A stretch of 64,000 bases of DNA from positions 2,031,501-2,095,500 of the forward strand of contig NC_014248.1 of NCBI RefSeq assembly GCF_000196515.1, in the 5' to 3' direction. Positions 29,402 through 38,954 of this stretch are shown piece by piece; position 1 is the first letter of the stretch; each line of letters starts with the position of its first letter. Both the position numbers and the translations under genes were made by a program. The notes beneath the pieces are model-generated. The model had not been told where the DNA came from. It worked only from the letters and a program-made list of their open reading frames with translations, and did not search any database. Source of the DNA: 'Nostoc azollae' 0708 (GTDB taxonomy: Bacteria > Cyanobacteriota > Cyanobacteriia > Cyanobacteriales > Nostocaceae).

Positions 29402-30510
29402 AAGGGTATACAGTTCCTACTGCTGGACAGTTGGTGGGTACGGTATTGGCTGTACAGGCTAATTTTTATCGTGTTCAGCTCGATGGGGAACAAGGAATAG
29501 GGAATAAGGAATTTGATTTTATCCCAGTACCCAGTCCCCAGTACCCAGTCCCTAATCTCCTGTGTACCCGCAGAACTAGGTTGAAGAAAATTGGCCAACA
29601 GGTGATGGTGGGCGATCGCGTGATTGTCGAAGAACCTGATTGGGCTGGAGGACGTGGTGCGATTGCTGAAGTTTTACCCCGACAAAGTGAGTTGGACAGA
29701 CCTGCGATCGCTAATGTTCACCAAATATTGCTGGTGTTTGCGGTGGCTGATCCACCTTTGGAACCTGTTCAGTTGAGTCGGTTTTTAATTAAGGCTGAGT
29801 CTACAGGGGTTGATGTGCTGTTGTGTTTGAATAAATGTGATTTAATTTCCCCACAGGAACAGCAAGAAATTAGCGATCACCTGTTTGCTTGGGGCTATAA
29901 ACCACTATTTATTAGCGTCCAAAATGAGATCAATATTCATCAAGTTGACGAATACTTAAGTAATAAAGTTACAGTGATTGCTGGCCCTTCTGGTGTGGGA
30001 AAATCCAGCTTAATTAATGGGCTAATTCCCGATGTTAACCTGCGAGTGGGAGAAGTTTCTGGTAAATTAGCCCGTGGTCGCCATACTACCCGCCATGTAG
30101 AATTATTTGAAATGCGTAGTGGTGGTTTATTGGCTGATACTCCCGGTTTTAATCAACCTGATTTGGATTCTAGTCCAGAAGAATTAATATATTATTTTCC
30201 CGAAGCAAGAAAAAGGTTAGAAGTGGCTAGTTGTCGGTTCAGTGATTGCTTACATCGAGATGAACCTGATTGTGCTGTGGGTAGTGATTGGGAAAGGTAT
30301 GAGCATTATTTAGAATTTTTGGATGATATGATCGCATATCAGAATTATCTTAAACAACAAGCTGATCCTGAATCTACATTAAAACTGAAAAGCAAAGGTA
30401 AAGGTCAAAATCAGTATGAACCGAAGTTAGAAAGTAAAAAGTATCGTCGTGTTTCTCGTCGTGTGCAAGTGCAGAATTTACAAGATTTATATACAGAAAC
30501 TGAAGAATAA
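29398..30510 (+). CDS. rsgA: Ribosome small-subunit biogenesis GTPase RsgA
   Basis: 370 residues. RsgA is a circularly permuted GTPase that checks late 30S assembly. The G motifs appear in permuted order: NKCD (G4, 145-148), GPSGVGKSS (G1, 196-204), HTTRH (G2), DTPG (G3, 247-250). The zinc knuckle ligands are C279, C284, H286 and C292. The N-terminal OB fold is interrupted at residues about 31-53 by a repeat-encoded segment (FIPVPSPQYPVPN). A basic tail follows residue 340. Two HIP1 octamers (29612, 29704) lie inside. Confidence 0.95.
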   Translation: MKGYTVPTAGQLVGTVLAVQANFYRVQLDGEQGIGNKEFDFIPVPSPQYPVPNLLCTRRTRLKKIGQQVMVGDRVIVEEPDWAGGRGAIAEVLPRQSELDRPAIANVHQILLVFAVADPPLEPVQLSRFLIKAESTGVDVLLCLNKCDLISPQEQQEISDHLFAWGYKPLFISVQNEINIHQVDEYLSNKVTVIAGPSGVGKSSLINGLIPDVNLRVGEVSGKLARGRHTTRHVELFEMRSGGLLADTPGFNQPDLDSSPEELIYYFPEARKRLEVASCRFSDCLHRDEPDCAVGSDWERYEHYLEFLDDMIAYQNYLKQQADPESTLKLKSKGKGQNQYEPKLESKKYRRVSRRVQVQNLQDLYTETEE

Positions 30511-31033
30511 ATACACGTAGACCAATCTCTTCACGGAATCAAATCATAAATAAAACGATTTTAGCGACTGTGTTCCTGACTAGAATAGGATTTTCAGGCT
30601 TTGATACCTCTCTTGTGATTTTTGTAAAACTCGGCTCTATTACTGAAAAAATAAAAACCTATTACAGTACAGCGTAAATAAACGAACCATTATAAATCTC
30701 TGAAAAGCTCACGCCGTATACATTTTGAATTTTGTTGCGCAGCCTGCTTACTGGAAGTACTATTTTGTTAGCTTAGCTCTTCTGAAAGAAGCATTTTGAA
30801 TTCACGACGGTACTAGATACCTGACGACATATGAATTTTCAATCTTTTGAAAAGGGATCTCTCATATAGCAAGGTAGGCAACTGTTAGCTATCTTCGTCC
30901 AGATCACCAGAACCCAACAGACTTATAAACATAAGTTATAAAACTACTGTGATGATCCCGATATAGTCTTAAAATATTGTTAATTTCTGCCCAACTCTCG
31001 ACCTTCAACTTACAGGAACACCCCAGGACCATT
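30511..31033. other. Spacer between rsgA and the branching-enzyme gene
   Basis: The 523 bases contain the second 155-bp MITE-like repeat (30660-30816) and otherwise no supported gene. An extended open frame into this region (from 30977) is an upstream extension of the GH57 gene that I do not accept as coding. Confidence 0.5.
30660..30816. repeat. 155-bp MITE-like repeat, copy 2
   Basis: Starts CTATTACAGTACAGCGTAAA and ends, read inwards, CTAGTACCGTCGTGAATTC. Internal blocks GTTAGCTTAGCT and CTGAAAGAAGCATTTTGAA match copy 1 at 23351. Both copies lie in spacers of the chaperone region. Confidence 0.7.
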
Positions 31034-32623
31034 ATGGCTATAGGCTACGTTGCGCTTGTACTCCATGCCCACTTGCCCTTCGTTCGTCACCCAGAAAGTG
31101 ACTACGTGCTGGAGGAGGAATGGCTATATGAAGCCATTACCGAAACTTACATCCCCTTATTGAAAGTATTTGAAGGCTTAAAGCGAGATGGCATCGACTT
31201 TAAAATCACGATGAGTATGACACCGCCCCTAGTGTCGATGCTGCGTGATCCTTTACTGCAAGAATGCTATGATGCACATCTAGCTCAACTAGAAGAACTA
31301 ATAGAACTAGAAGCGGAGCGTAATATTCATAATGGGCATTTGCGCTATTTAGCTGAACATTATGCCACTGAATTTAATGAAGCCCGTAAGGTTTGGGAAA
31401 AATACGACGGTGATTTAGTTACAGCTTTTAAACAGTACCAAGACTCTAATCACTTAGAAATTATCACCTGCGGTGCTACTCATGGGTACTTGCCGCTGAT
31501 GAAAATGTATCCACAAGCTGTTTGGGCACAGATTCAGGTGGCTTGTGAACATTACGAGCAAACTTTTGGACAAGCACCCAGAGGCATTTGGTTGCCAGAA
31601 TGCGCCTACTATGAAGGCGTAGAGCGAATGTTAGCAGATGCCGGATTACGCTATTTCCTCACTGATGGACATGGCATATTATACGCCCGTCCCCGTCCCC
31701 GCTATGGTACTTATGCCCCGATTTTCACAGAAACTGGTGTAGCTGCTTTTGGTCGGGATCATGAATCTTCTCAACAGGTATGGTCTTCGGAAGTAGGCTA
31801 TCCTGGTGCAGCAGAATACCGGGAATTTTACAAAGATTTGGGCTGGGAAGCTGAATATGAATATATTAAGCCCTACATTATGCCCAATGGTCGACGTAAG
31901 AACACGGGAATTAAGTATCATAAAATTACCGGACGTGGTTTAGGTCTTTCTGATAAGGCGCTTTATGATCCTTACTGGGCAAAGGAAAAAGCGGCAGAAC
32001 ACGCTGCTAACTTCATGTATAACCGTGAACGCCAGTCTGAACATTTACATGGAATTATGGGTCGTCCCCCGGTAATTGTTTCTCCCTATGATGCAGAGTT
32101 ATTTGGTCACTGGTGGTATGAGGGTCCATGGTTCATTGATTATTTGTTCCGTAAGTCATGGTATGACCAAGGAACTTATGAAATGACCCACTTAGCTGAT
32201 TATTTGCGCGCTAACCCGAGACAACAAGTCTGTCGTCCTTCCCAGTCCAGTTGGGGTTATAAGGGGTTCCATGAATATTGGTTGAACAATACAAATGTCT
32301 GGATTTATCCGCATTTACATAAAGCTGCGGAACGGATGATTGAAATTTCCAAATTGGAACCAGAGGATGAGTTGCAATGGAAAGCTTTGAATCAAGCAGC
32401 GCGGGAGTTATTATTAGCACAATCTTCTGACTGGGCGTTTATTATGCGGACAGGAACAATGGTTCCCTATGCGGTGAGAAGAACGCGATCACACTTGATG
32501 CGGTTTAATAAACTGTATGAAGATGTGAAAATTGGCAAAGTTGATAGTGGTTGGTTGGAAAAAGTAGAATTAATGGATAATATTTTCCCCAACATTAACT
32601 ATCGAGTTTACCGTCCTATGTAG
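31034..32623 (+). CDS. 1,4-alpha-glucan branching enzyme, GH57 type
   Basis: 529 residues from the ATG at 31034 (MAIGYVALVLHAHLPFVRHP). This is a family GH57 enzyme: the HAHLP motif at 11-15, the nucleophile glutamate in WLPECAYYEG (E189) and the acid/base aspartate in VSPYDAELFGHWW (D353). The C-terminal alpha-helical DUF1957-type domain includes SSWGYKGFHEYW. GH57 branching enzymes make alpha-1,6 branches in glycogen; cyanobacteria often have this in addition to GH13 GlgB. A longer frame starting at 30977 adds 19 unconserved residues and I reject it. Confidence 0.9.
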   Translation: MAIGYVALVLHAHLPFVRHPESDYVLEEEWLYEAITETYIPLLKVFEGLKRDGIDFKITMSMTPPLVSMLRDPLLQECYDAHLAQLEELIELEAERNIHNGHLRYLAEHYATEFNEARKVWEKYDGDLVTAFKQYQDSNHLEIITCGATHGYLPLMKMYPQAVWAQIQVACEHYEQTFGQAPRGIWLPECAYYEGVERMLADAGLRYFLTDGHGILYARPRPRYGTYAPIFTETGVAAFGRDHESSQQVWSSEVGYPGAAEYREFYKDLGWEAEYEYIKPYIMPNGRRKNTGIKYHKITGRGLGLSDKALYDPYWAKEKAAEHAANFMYNRERQSEHLHGIMGRPPVIVSPYDAELFGHWWYEGPWFIDYLFRKSWYDQGTYEMTHLADYLRANPRQQVCRPSQSSWGYKGFHEYWLNNTNVWIYPHLHKAAERMIEISKLEPEDELQWKALNQAARELLLAQSSDWAFIMRTGTMVPYAVRRTRSHLMRFNKLYEDVKIGKVDSGWLEKVELMDNIFPNINYRVYRPM

Positions 32624-32741
32624 GTAAAAATCATCTGGGGTAGGCATTTTGCCTGCCCTAGGTATCAGATTTATACATAATAGAATTATCTCTTGAAATT
32701 CATTTCCTGGTTAAGTATTCCCCTGCTAACCATTGATTCTC

Positions 32742-32858
32742 CTATTCTGGTAAAAAATCTGATTTGACAACTAAATTAGCATCAAAAGGATATTCCACGC
32801 GAAAAATAGATAAACCTGTTTGTGAGGCTGCTAAATCTCTCGCCTTTTGATAACATTA
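32742..32858 (-). pseudogene. C-terminal fragment of a DUF29 protein
   Basis: The minus strand reads CYQKARDLAASQTGLSIFRV, then EYPFDANLVVKSDFLPE and a stop. This is the typical end of DUF29 proteins (Y-KAR-LAA ... DFLPE). Everything upstream is missing. Two more DUF29 remnants lie at 34397 and 37105. Confidence 0.65.
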
Positions 32859-32869
32859 ATAGGACTTAC

Positions 32870-33960
32870 CCACTGATAAAGTAGCAAAATAGTGTAGGGA
32901 TAAAAAATGTCATCTACTTAGGAGGTATGGGAGAATTAGAGAAATAACCAAACCTTCTACAGCAGAATGCAATCTGGAACATTACACTCTTTTGTTGCTA
33001 TCAGAACCAAAGTATGGGGGATGTTGTAGATTGGCAGAGATATTGGAAAAAGTTTCACATGACAGTGTGAATAAATTATTGCTCACAGAGACATAGGAAC
33101 CGAAGGATTTATTCGATACAGTAAAGGAAATCATAAATATAATAGGAGGGATTGCAAGTGTAGATGACACAGTAGTATAAAAATTGTATAGTGACCCAAA
33201 AACTGCAGTATTAATCAGTTATTTTTGGTCTGGGAAATATCATAAGAGCATCAAAGGAATAGATTTAATCACACTGTACTACAGTGATGTGTATGGAAAT
33301 TCAGTACGAATAAATTACAGAATATACGACAAAAAGGAGGGAAAGACGAAGAACGATTATTTTCAGGAAATGCTCAAGGAAGTGATTGACTGGGGTGTAA
33401 AACCAAGAATAGTTACAGGAGACAGTTGGTATTCAGGGGTAGAAAGCTGAAAATTCTTAAAAAACCAGAAATTGGGTTTTCTGTTTGGGATTTAGAAAAA
33501 TAGAACAGTATCAAATAAACTGAAAAAGTATTGTCTATTAAGGAGTTTAGAAATTCTCGGTGAAGGTTCGATAACTCATTTGAGAGCATTTGGATTGATC
33601 AAACTGTTTAGGCAAGACTTCAAGAAAGAAGACTCTAGAGACTAGACTCTATAGTGTATCTACCAGATGAACAAGCTCTCAATCAAATCACCAAAAGTGA
33701 ATTTGTGACAATTCATAATACTCATTGGGGGATTGAAAGTTTTCATAGAGCCATCAAACAAGTATGTGGAATTTGTTGACTTATGGTTAGAGATAGCCAA
33801 GAAATTAAAACACATATATTTTGTTCACTTCTTTCGAAAAAATGCGCTCTGAAAACATAATTTCTAATTGGTATGAATTGCAAAGGAACTTATTCACTTT
33901 AGTTGTGCGCGACTACATTGTGGAAAGTCTTACCAATCCTGGTACTGCTTAATACCCATG
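32870..33960 (+). pseudogene. DDE-superfamily transposase, broken (same clan as 14100)
   Basis: Near the left end lies AGGACTTACCCAC, similar to the end of the 14100 element. Coding blocks follow: LLSEPKYGGCCRLAEILEKV, SVDDTVV (first Asp) with a stop, then GIDLITLYYSDVYGNSVRIN, YRIYDKKEGKTKNDYFQEML, IVTGDSWYSGVES (second Asp), a stop, and near 33730 THWGIESFHRAIKQVCGI (catalytic Glu). At least four stops and a frameshift kill it. The right end is not defined. Confidence 0.7.
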
Positions 33961-34028
33961 GATGACTGTTCTTCTCAATACGTAACTTCTATAATATTTA
34001 AATTTAGTAGTGTTCTCTGACAGCGGAC

Positions 34029-34364
34029 TCAAGTAATTTCAACTAATGCTTCACCAGAAGACAAAATTTCCAAAGCTTCTAGTAAATTTGCACTCAAAAT
34101 CTCTCTCACCGTAGCATTATAAATATTACCACAGGTTAGCCATATGACTTGCGGTGGTGGTGTTTCCAGACGATCAACTAAATCAATAAAGTCCCTATTT
34201 TTAGTGATAAAGATAACTCCTTGAGCTTTTGCAGCCTCAAAAATGTCCTCATCTTCAGCATCTCTTAGTCCCACATCACGCAAGACTAAGGCGATTATAC
34301 TAAATGTCTGAGTAATCCAAGTAGCAATAGATGGTGATAAGTGTGCATCAACCCAAATTATCAT
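34029..34364 (-). CDS. DUF5615 family PIN-like protein, probable orphan toxin
   Basis: 111 residues, intact. The opening MIIWVDAHLSPSIATWI, the middle GLRDAEDEDIFEAAKAQGV and FITKNRDFIDLVDRL are the DUF5615 pattern, with acidic residues (D6, D-AEDED, D of NRDF) arranged as in PIN-like ribonucleases. Such genes normally follow a DUF433 antitoxin gene. Upstream only a few codons of a possible antitoxin tail remain (SPVLVA, overlapping ATGA), then the divergent DUF29 remnant begins, so the antitoxin seems deleted. Whether the protein is still active cannot be told. Confidence 0.75.
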   Translation of the reverse strand: MIIWVDAHLSPSIATWITQTFSIIALVLRDVGLRDAEDEDIFEAAKAQGVIFITKNRDFIDLVDRLETPPPQVIWLTCGNIYNATVREILSANLLEALEILSSGEALVEIT

Positions 34365-34396
34365 GCAACTAACACCGGAGAAAACAACAACTTAAA

Positions 34397-34988
34397 CCCT
34401 ATACAACCAAGGTTATTACCTATGGCTGAGAACAACTATCGCTCAACTTCGCACAGGGGAGTTTTCTGCTCTTAATTTAGAGAATTTATTAGAGGAATTA
34501 GAAACTCTAAGTAGAACTCAAAAACGGACAATTCAAAATTTATTAATTAAGCTTCTTGTACATCTAATTAAACTTAAATCTTGGGATAAGTAGGTGGGTG
34601 GGAGAATCTATAACTATGTCATGGCGAATGCGGCAAAGGGGAATCAAGGAATCCCAATTGCTTCAAGTAATTTACATTTTGTTAAATAGTTATGTTTATT
34701 TGTGTCTATCCACTTAGTGAAAGAGAACGTAATCAAGGACCTTGGAAAGGTGAAATTAGAACATTTCGCAGACAGATAAAAGATGAACTTAAAGATAGTC
34801 CCAGTTTAAAACATTACATCTTAGAAATATTTGATGAATGTTATCAAGACGCGAGAAAGGAAGCATCTGCTCGCTCACAACTTCCCCTCGATACATTCCC
34901 TCTGATTCCCATCGGTTCTTTAGAACAAATCCTCGATGAAAATTGGTTTCCTGAATATAGCTGCAATCATCACGGTAAAGACAATTAA
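34397..34988 (+). pseudogene. DUF29 gene disrupted by a 126-bp MITE
   Basis: Before the insertion the frame reads TLYNQGYYLWLRTTIAQLR then NLENLLEELETLSRTQKR and LLVHLIKLKSWD; after it SERERNQGPWKGEIRTFR and a C-terminus PIGSLEQILDENWFPE. Removing 34589-34714 plus one TA restores the frame exactly (D-SERERNQG). The start codon is also missing. DUF29 proteins are abundant in cyanobacteria and their function is unknown. Confidence 0.8.
34589..34714. repeat. 126-bp MITE, copy 1, with TA target duplication
   Basis: Ends AGTAGGTGGGTGGG and, read inwards from the right, AGTGGATAGACACA; TA is duplicated at 34587-34588 and 34715-34716. A second copy of exactly the same length lies at 50257-50382. 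No coding capacity. Confidence 0.85.
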
Positions 34989-35081
34989 AAGAGATACACA
35001 AATCACCCTTCCTCAAGGAGGATCTAGCAGTGCATCCATATTTAATCGGCTTAGAAATTGGCAAAGGGGAACTAAGACGCT

Positions 35082-36444
35082 TAACGGAACTTAAACAGAA
35101 GTTAAGAGTAAAAAGAGGAGTATAATGCAATTTCGGTGTAGCTTTCACGTTAAAAGAAGCTGATGAAAGAAACCACTGCCGCAGCAATGGCACCATGGTT
35201 TGAAAGATGGTGTGATTTGATGGTGTATTTACTCATCAAGCGCAGAAAACAGAGTTTAGACATTATTTAGGGGGATGATTGGGTGAAAGTGAGAGAAGAA
35301 ACCTATTTAAAATGGCAGAGAATGCCCTAGGGCTGACCTACCACCGATTACACCACTTTTCAACTGAAGCACCTTGGTCCAGTTCCCAAGTCAATGAGCG
35401 TCGGTTAGAGATTATGAAAAAGTGTAGTCAGAGGAGAATCACCAGAGGATTTAGCTTAATAATTGATGATTCTGTCCATAGAAAAAGGGGGAATTTTAGG
35501 GATGGAGTAGGAAGAAAATATATTGGAGAAATTGGGAAAAGGGATACTGGAATAGTAGTAGTAACAACACATCTATATGATGGCAGTAAAAGCTTACCAT
35601 TAGATATAGAGTTAGATCACCACGGTGATTCTTTACCCAAAGGGAAACAAGACCCTATATTTGAGAATAAACCTGAGTTAGGAATTAAATCAATAGATCT
35701 GACCTTGAGCCGTGCTTATCAACCAGGAATAGTAATTATAGATGCTGGATATTGCCACAATAGGTCTTTCTTATTAAAGATAGAAAATTGGAATTTAAAG
35801 TATTGAGGAGGATTAGCTAAACATCCCAAAGTCCTTGCCAGTGACTAAGAGGATAGTCCACAAATAATTAGGTTAGATAAATTAGCACAAAGTTTAACCC
35901 AAGAGGCTGTTACAGAAATTCAACTGGAGTTAGATAAACCCAAAACATTATGGGTAGTAACTAAAGAAGTAGAAATATCAGCCTTAAGTGGAAAGGGGAA
36001 TATTGCTATCGTCATCAATGGTTCTACTTTCTCTCAAGCCACTGATATTGGCGACTTTATGCCTAATATTTCTTCATCAATTGTCACCCCCCAATGGATA
36101 GTTAATACATATTCCCAAAGAAATTGGGTAGAAGTTTTTTACAGGGAAGCCAAGGGATGGTTAGGACTCAAAGAATATCAAGTTGGAGATAAAAGCAGTT
36201 TACTGCGCCATTTTATGTTGGTTTTCTGTGCCTACACTTTTATTCTTAGCCATCAGTGGACTGGAGGATTAAGACCAAGGTGGGCTAAGAAACCTTTGAA
36301 TACTTTTACTGAAGCTTTAGAAGCGTTGAGAATAGCCATATCTTTTCTATTTATTGATTGCTTCAACTGGAATCTGGATGTGTTTCCTTGTGATAGAGAC
36401 AGTTTAGGCTACATTTAGCCTTGATTCTTGTTTACGTCCCGTTA
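35082..36444 (+). mobile_element. IS701-type insertion sequence, dead copy 2
   Basis: Left end TAACGGAACTTAAACA, right end read inwards TAACGGGACGTAAACA. The 1363-bp size fits IS701. The flanks (GACGCT / ACTGGG) show no clear target duplication. A third, solo left end of the same element is at 54018. Confidence 0.85.
35163..36418 (+). pseudogene. IS701-type transposase, broken
   Basis: From the ATG at 35163 (MKETTAAAMAPWFERWC) the gene shifts frame near 35210, continues GESERRNLFKMAENALGLTY and SLIIDDSVHRKRGNF (catalytic Asp), IGKRDTGIVVVTTHLYDG, VIIDAGYCHN, meets a TGA after ENWNLKY, and resumes with the C-terminal block RNWVEVFYREAKGWLGLK (catalytic Glu). This copy is less damaged than copy 1 but cannot give a full transposase. 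Confidence 0.85.
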
Positions 36445-36483
36445 ACTGGGTTTGATCCAGAAAACGTTTTTCGACCCTCAATT

Positions 36484-36696
36484 ATGGCAAACAGGGAAAA
36501 GCGTATGGGCTTTTTCTTCAATGAAGGTTTGGCTTTAGCACTAACACCAATTATGATCGGCTTTATTTATGCTTTTATAATTTTACCCACCTTAGGATCT
36601 TCCAACAAATTGGGCGTTATATTACTGATTATTGTACCCGTTACCGTAATTGTGGGGCGATCACTCTGGCGGAAAAAATCTGTCCCCACGCATTAA
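36484..36696 (+). CDS. Small putative membrane protein
   Basis: 70 residues from the ATG at 36484. It has two hydrophobic segments (LALALTPIMIGFIYAFIILP and LGVILLIIVPVTVIVG) and a basic end (RSLWRKKS). It starts 39 bases after the IS701 right end, and may be the tail of a gene cut by that element. There is no clear ribosome-binding site. I do not recognise a family. Confidence 0.4.
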   Translation: MANREKRMGFFFNEGLALALTPIMIGFIYAFIILPTLGSSNKLGVILLIIVPVTVIVGRSLWRKKSVPTH

Positions 36697-37104
36697 AAAT
36701 CCTCCTATAGGAAGTTGATAAATATCACGTAGTAGTTCAAGCTATAGATATTAACGACCAACTGAATAACTCTGGTAACTCCCAAAGTAATATTAATATC
36801 TGCACTGCAACTGATTGGAGAGGATTTAGTTCGTGGCTTAAGAAGTGAACGGATTTTGCGCGATAATGAAAAACTGCTGGCTAATAACCAAGATTTAGTG
36901 CTAAATAATTTAGCCAATCTACAAACCTTAAAAGTTAGTAATCAACCTGGTGAATATGCACGACTGCTAAACCAATCATTGTAAATTGCTTTAGATGTAC
37001 AAGCAGAAATCAGAAAACTCAGAAAAGTGTAATCATAGATTTCTTTCAACCAACAAATTGTATGCTTTAACCTTAATCTGTATATTCAATCAGGAGGATC
37101 CTAA
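36697..37104 (+). other. Degenerate region with an unrecognised helical ORF remnant
   Basis: From about 36790 the plus strand reads LQLIGEDLVRGLRSERILRD, NEKLLANNQDLVLNNLANLQ and, after a stop, ALDVQAEIRKLRKV. This looks like a helical protein fragment without a start. Nothing else is supported. An AGGAGG ribosome-binding site at 37092-37097 belongs to the DUF29 gene. Confidence 0.4.
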
Positions 37105-37548
37105 ATGATATCTACATTATTGAGTCAAACTCTTTATGAACAGGATTATCCCCAATGGTTAGCAACAACTTTACAACAATTACAAGCACAAGATATAGGA
37201 AATCTTGATTGGGAGCATTTAATTGAGGAGATTTCTTCATTGGGTAATGAACAAAGATAGAAACTGGAACCTTATCTACTGCAACTTCTCAAACATCTGC
37301 TATTGTATCAGCATTGGAGTCTTCCTGACTGTAAAAACCATTGGGAAGTAGAAACTGATAGTTTTAGAGTAGAAATTAGGAAGTTAACTAAATCAAAAAA
37401 CTTCTACAATTATCTGTTAAAACTGCTCGATGAAGTATATAATGATGCAGCAGGACAAGCCAAGAAAGAAAGTGGTTTAAATTTTTTTCCCCAAACTTGC
37501 CCTTACACATTAGATGTAGAATATTTACCACCATTTACATACTTATGA
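37105..37548 (+). pseudogene. DUF29 gene with a single amber codon
   Basis: ATG at 37105 is preceded by AGGAGG. The 148-codon frame spans the whole DUF29 family length (SQTLYEQDYPQWLATTLQQL, DWEHLIEEISSLGNEQR, stop, KLEPYLLQLLKHLLLY, HWEVETDSFRVEIRKLT, ending YLPPFTYL). The only defect is TAG at 37258-37260, probably CAG before mutation. It ends one base before the next gene starts, suggesting that both were co-transcribed. Confidence 0.8.
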
Positions 37549-37549
37549 A

Positions 37550-38872
37550 ATGAATAACCAACCCAAAATAATCGTTTTAGATGATGATCCAACAGGTTGT
37601 CAAACCGTCCACAGTTGTTTACTGTTGATGCGTTGGCATGTGGAAACTTTGCGTTTAGGATTAAAAGATGATGCTCCCATTTTCTTTATTTTAACTAATA
37701 CGCGATCACTCACACCAGAAGCAGCTGCTACAGTCACTAGAGAAGTTTGTCATAATCTAAAAATCGCCTTAGCAGCAGAAAACATAGATGATTTTCTCGT
37801 AGTTAGTCGTTCTGACTCCACCTTACGCGGACATTATCCCATCGAAACTGATGTCATCGCTGAAGAACTCGGAGTATTTGATGCTCATTTTCTCGTCCCG
37901 GCATTTTTCGAAGGTGGAAGAATTACCCGCGATAGCATCCATTATCTAACTATTGATGGTATTCCTACCCCAGTCCATGAAACAGAATTTGCCCGTGATT
38001 CTGTCTTTGGTTACAATTACAGCTACCTGCCTAAATATGTAGAAGAGAAAACCAAAGGACGCATCAAAGAAGATACTGTTACTAAATTTTTACTGGCAGA
38101 TATTCGTAGTGGTAGTTTAGAGAAATTATTGCAACTCCATGATAATCAGTGTGCAGTTGTAGACGGAGAAACCCAAATAGACCTTAACACTTTTGCTGTT
38201 GATATATTAACAGCTGCAGCTCAAGGAAAACGCTTTTTATTCCGTTCGGCTGCTAGTATTTTAACAGCTTTAGCTGCCTTACCTCCCCAACCCATAGCCG
38301 CTGAAAATATGGGGAAATATGTGCGTGGTGGTAAACCAGGTGCAGTCATAGTTGGTTCTCACGTTAGAAAAACGACTCAACAATTAGAGTCTTTATTACA
38401 AACCCAGGGAACAGTAGGAATTGAAATCAATGTATCTAGATTACTTGATCATGGAGAAGATCAAACTGCCCAATTGCTGCAAGAAAGTTTAGCAGAAATT
38501 AAGATAGTACATAATTCAGGAAAAACACCAGTAATTTATACGAGTCGTCAAGAATTGATCTTTCAAGATGTCAAAACTAGATTAGACTTTGGGGCAACAG
38601 TTTCAGCTTTATTAATGGATATTGTTCAGGGTTTACCAGCAGATATAGGATTTTTAATTAGCAAAGGTGGGATTACCTCCAACGATGTTTTGAGTACGGG
38701 ATTAGCGTTAACTTCAGCCAGATTACTGGGTCAAATTTTAGCAGGTTGTTCAATGGTAATTACACCATCTGATCATCCTCAGTTTCCTAACTTGCCAGTG
38801 GTACTTTTTCCTGGTAATGTCGGTAACGCCGATGCATTAGGTACAATTTATGAAAGATTGACGGCAAAATAA
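37550..38872 (+). CDS. Four-carbon acid sugar kinase family protein (DUF1537)
   Basis: 440 residues. The N-terminal domain starts IIVLDDDPTGCQTV (acidic substrate-binding motif at 11-13), followed by FILTNTRSL and VSRSDSTLRGHYP; the C-terminal nucleotide-binding domain has ISKGGITSNDVLSTGLAL and VLFPGNVGNADALG. Characterised members phosphorylate four-carbon acid sugars such as erythronate, threonate or 3-oxo-tetronate. The true substrate in cyanobacteria is not known. The ATG lies two bases after the DUF29 stop. Confidence 0.85.
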   Translation: MNNQPKIIVLDDDPTGCQTVHSCLLLMRWHVETLRLGLKDDAPIFFILTNTRSLTPEAAATVTREVCHNLKIALAAENIDDFLVVSRSDSTLRGHYPIETDVIAEELGVFDAHFLVPAFFEGGRITRDSIHYLTIDGIPTPVHETEFARDSVFGYNYSYLPKYVEEKTKGRIKEDTVTKFLLADIRSGSLEKLLQLHDNQCAVVDGETQIDLNTFAVDILTAAAQGKRFLFRSAASILTALAALPPQPIAAENMGKYVRGGKPGAVIVGSHVRKTTQQLESLLQTQGTVGIEINVSRLLDHGEDQTAQLLQESLAEIKIVHNSGKTPVIYTSRQELIFQDVKTRLDFGATVSALLMDIVQGLPADIGFLISKGGITSNDVLSTGLALTSARLLGQILAGCSMVITPSDHPQFPNLPVVLFPGNVGNADALGTIYERLTAK

Positions 38873-38911
38873 TCATTTATCAGTTACCAGTGAACAGTGA
38901 TCACTTATCAC

Positions 38912-38934
38912 TGTCACCTGTCACCTGTCACCTG
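38912..38934. repeat. TGTCACC heptamer tandem repeat
   Basis: About three TGTCACC units in the spacer before minC, the same unit as at 23275 on the opposite strand. Confidence 0.7.
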
Positions 38935-38954
38935 TTCCCTATTTCCAATTACGA

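Noticed and set aside
30977-31033. Upstream extension of the GH57 gene
   Set aside because: The 19 added residues are not typical for the family and the internal ATG at 31034 gives the expected N-terminus with HAHLP at 11-15.
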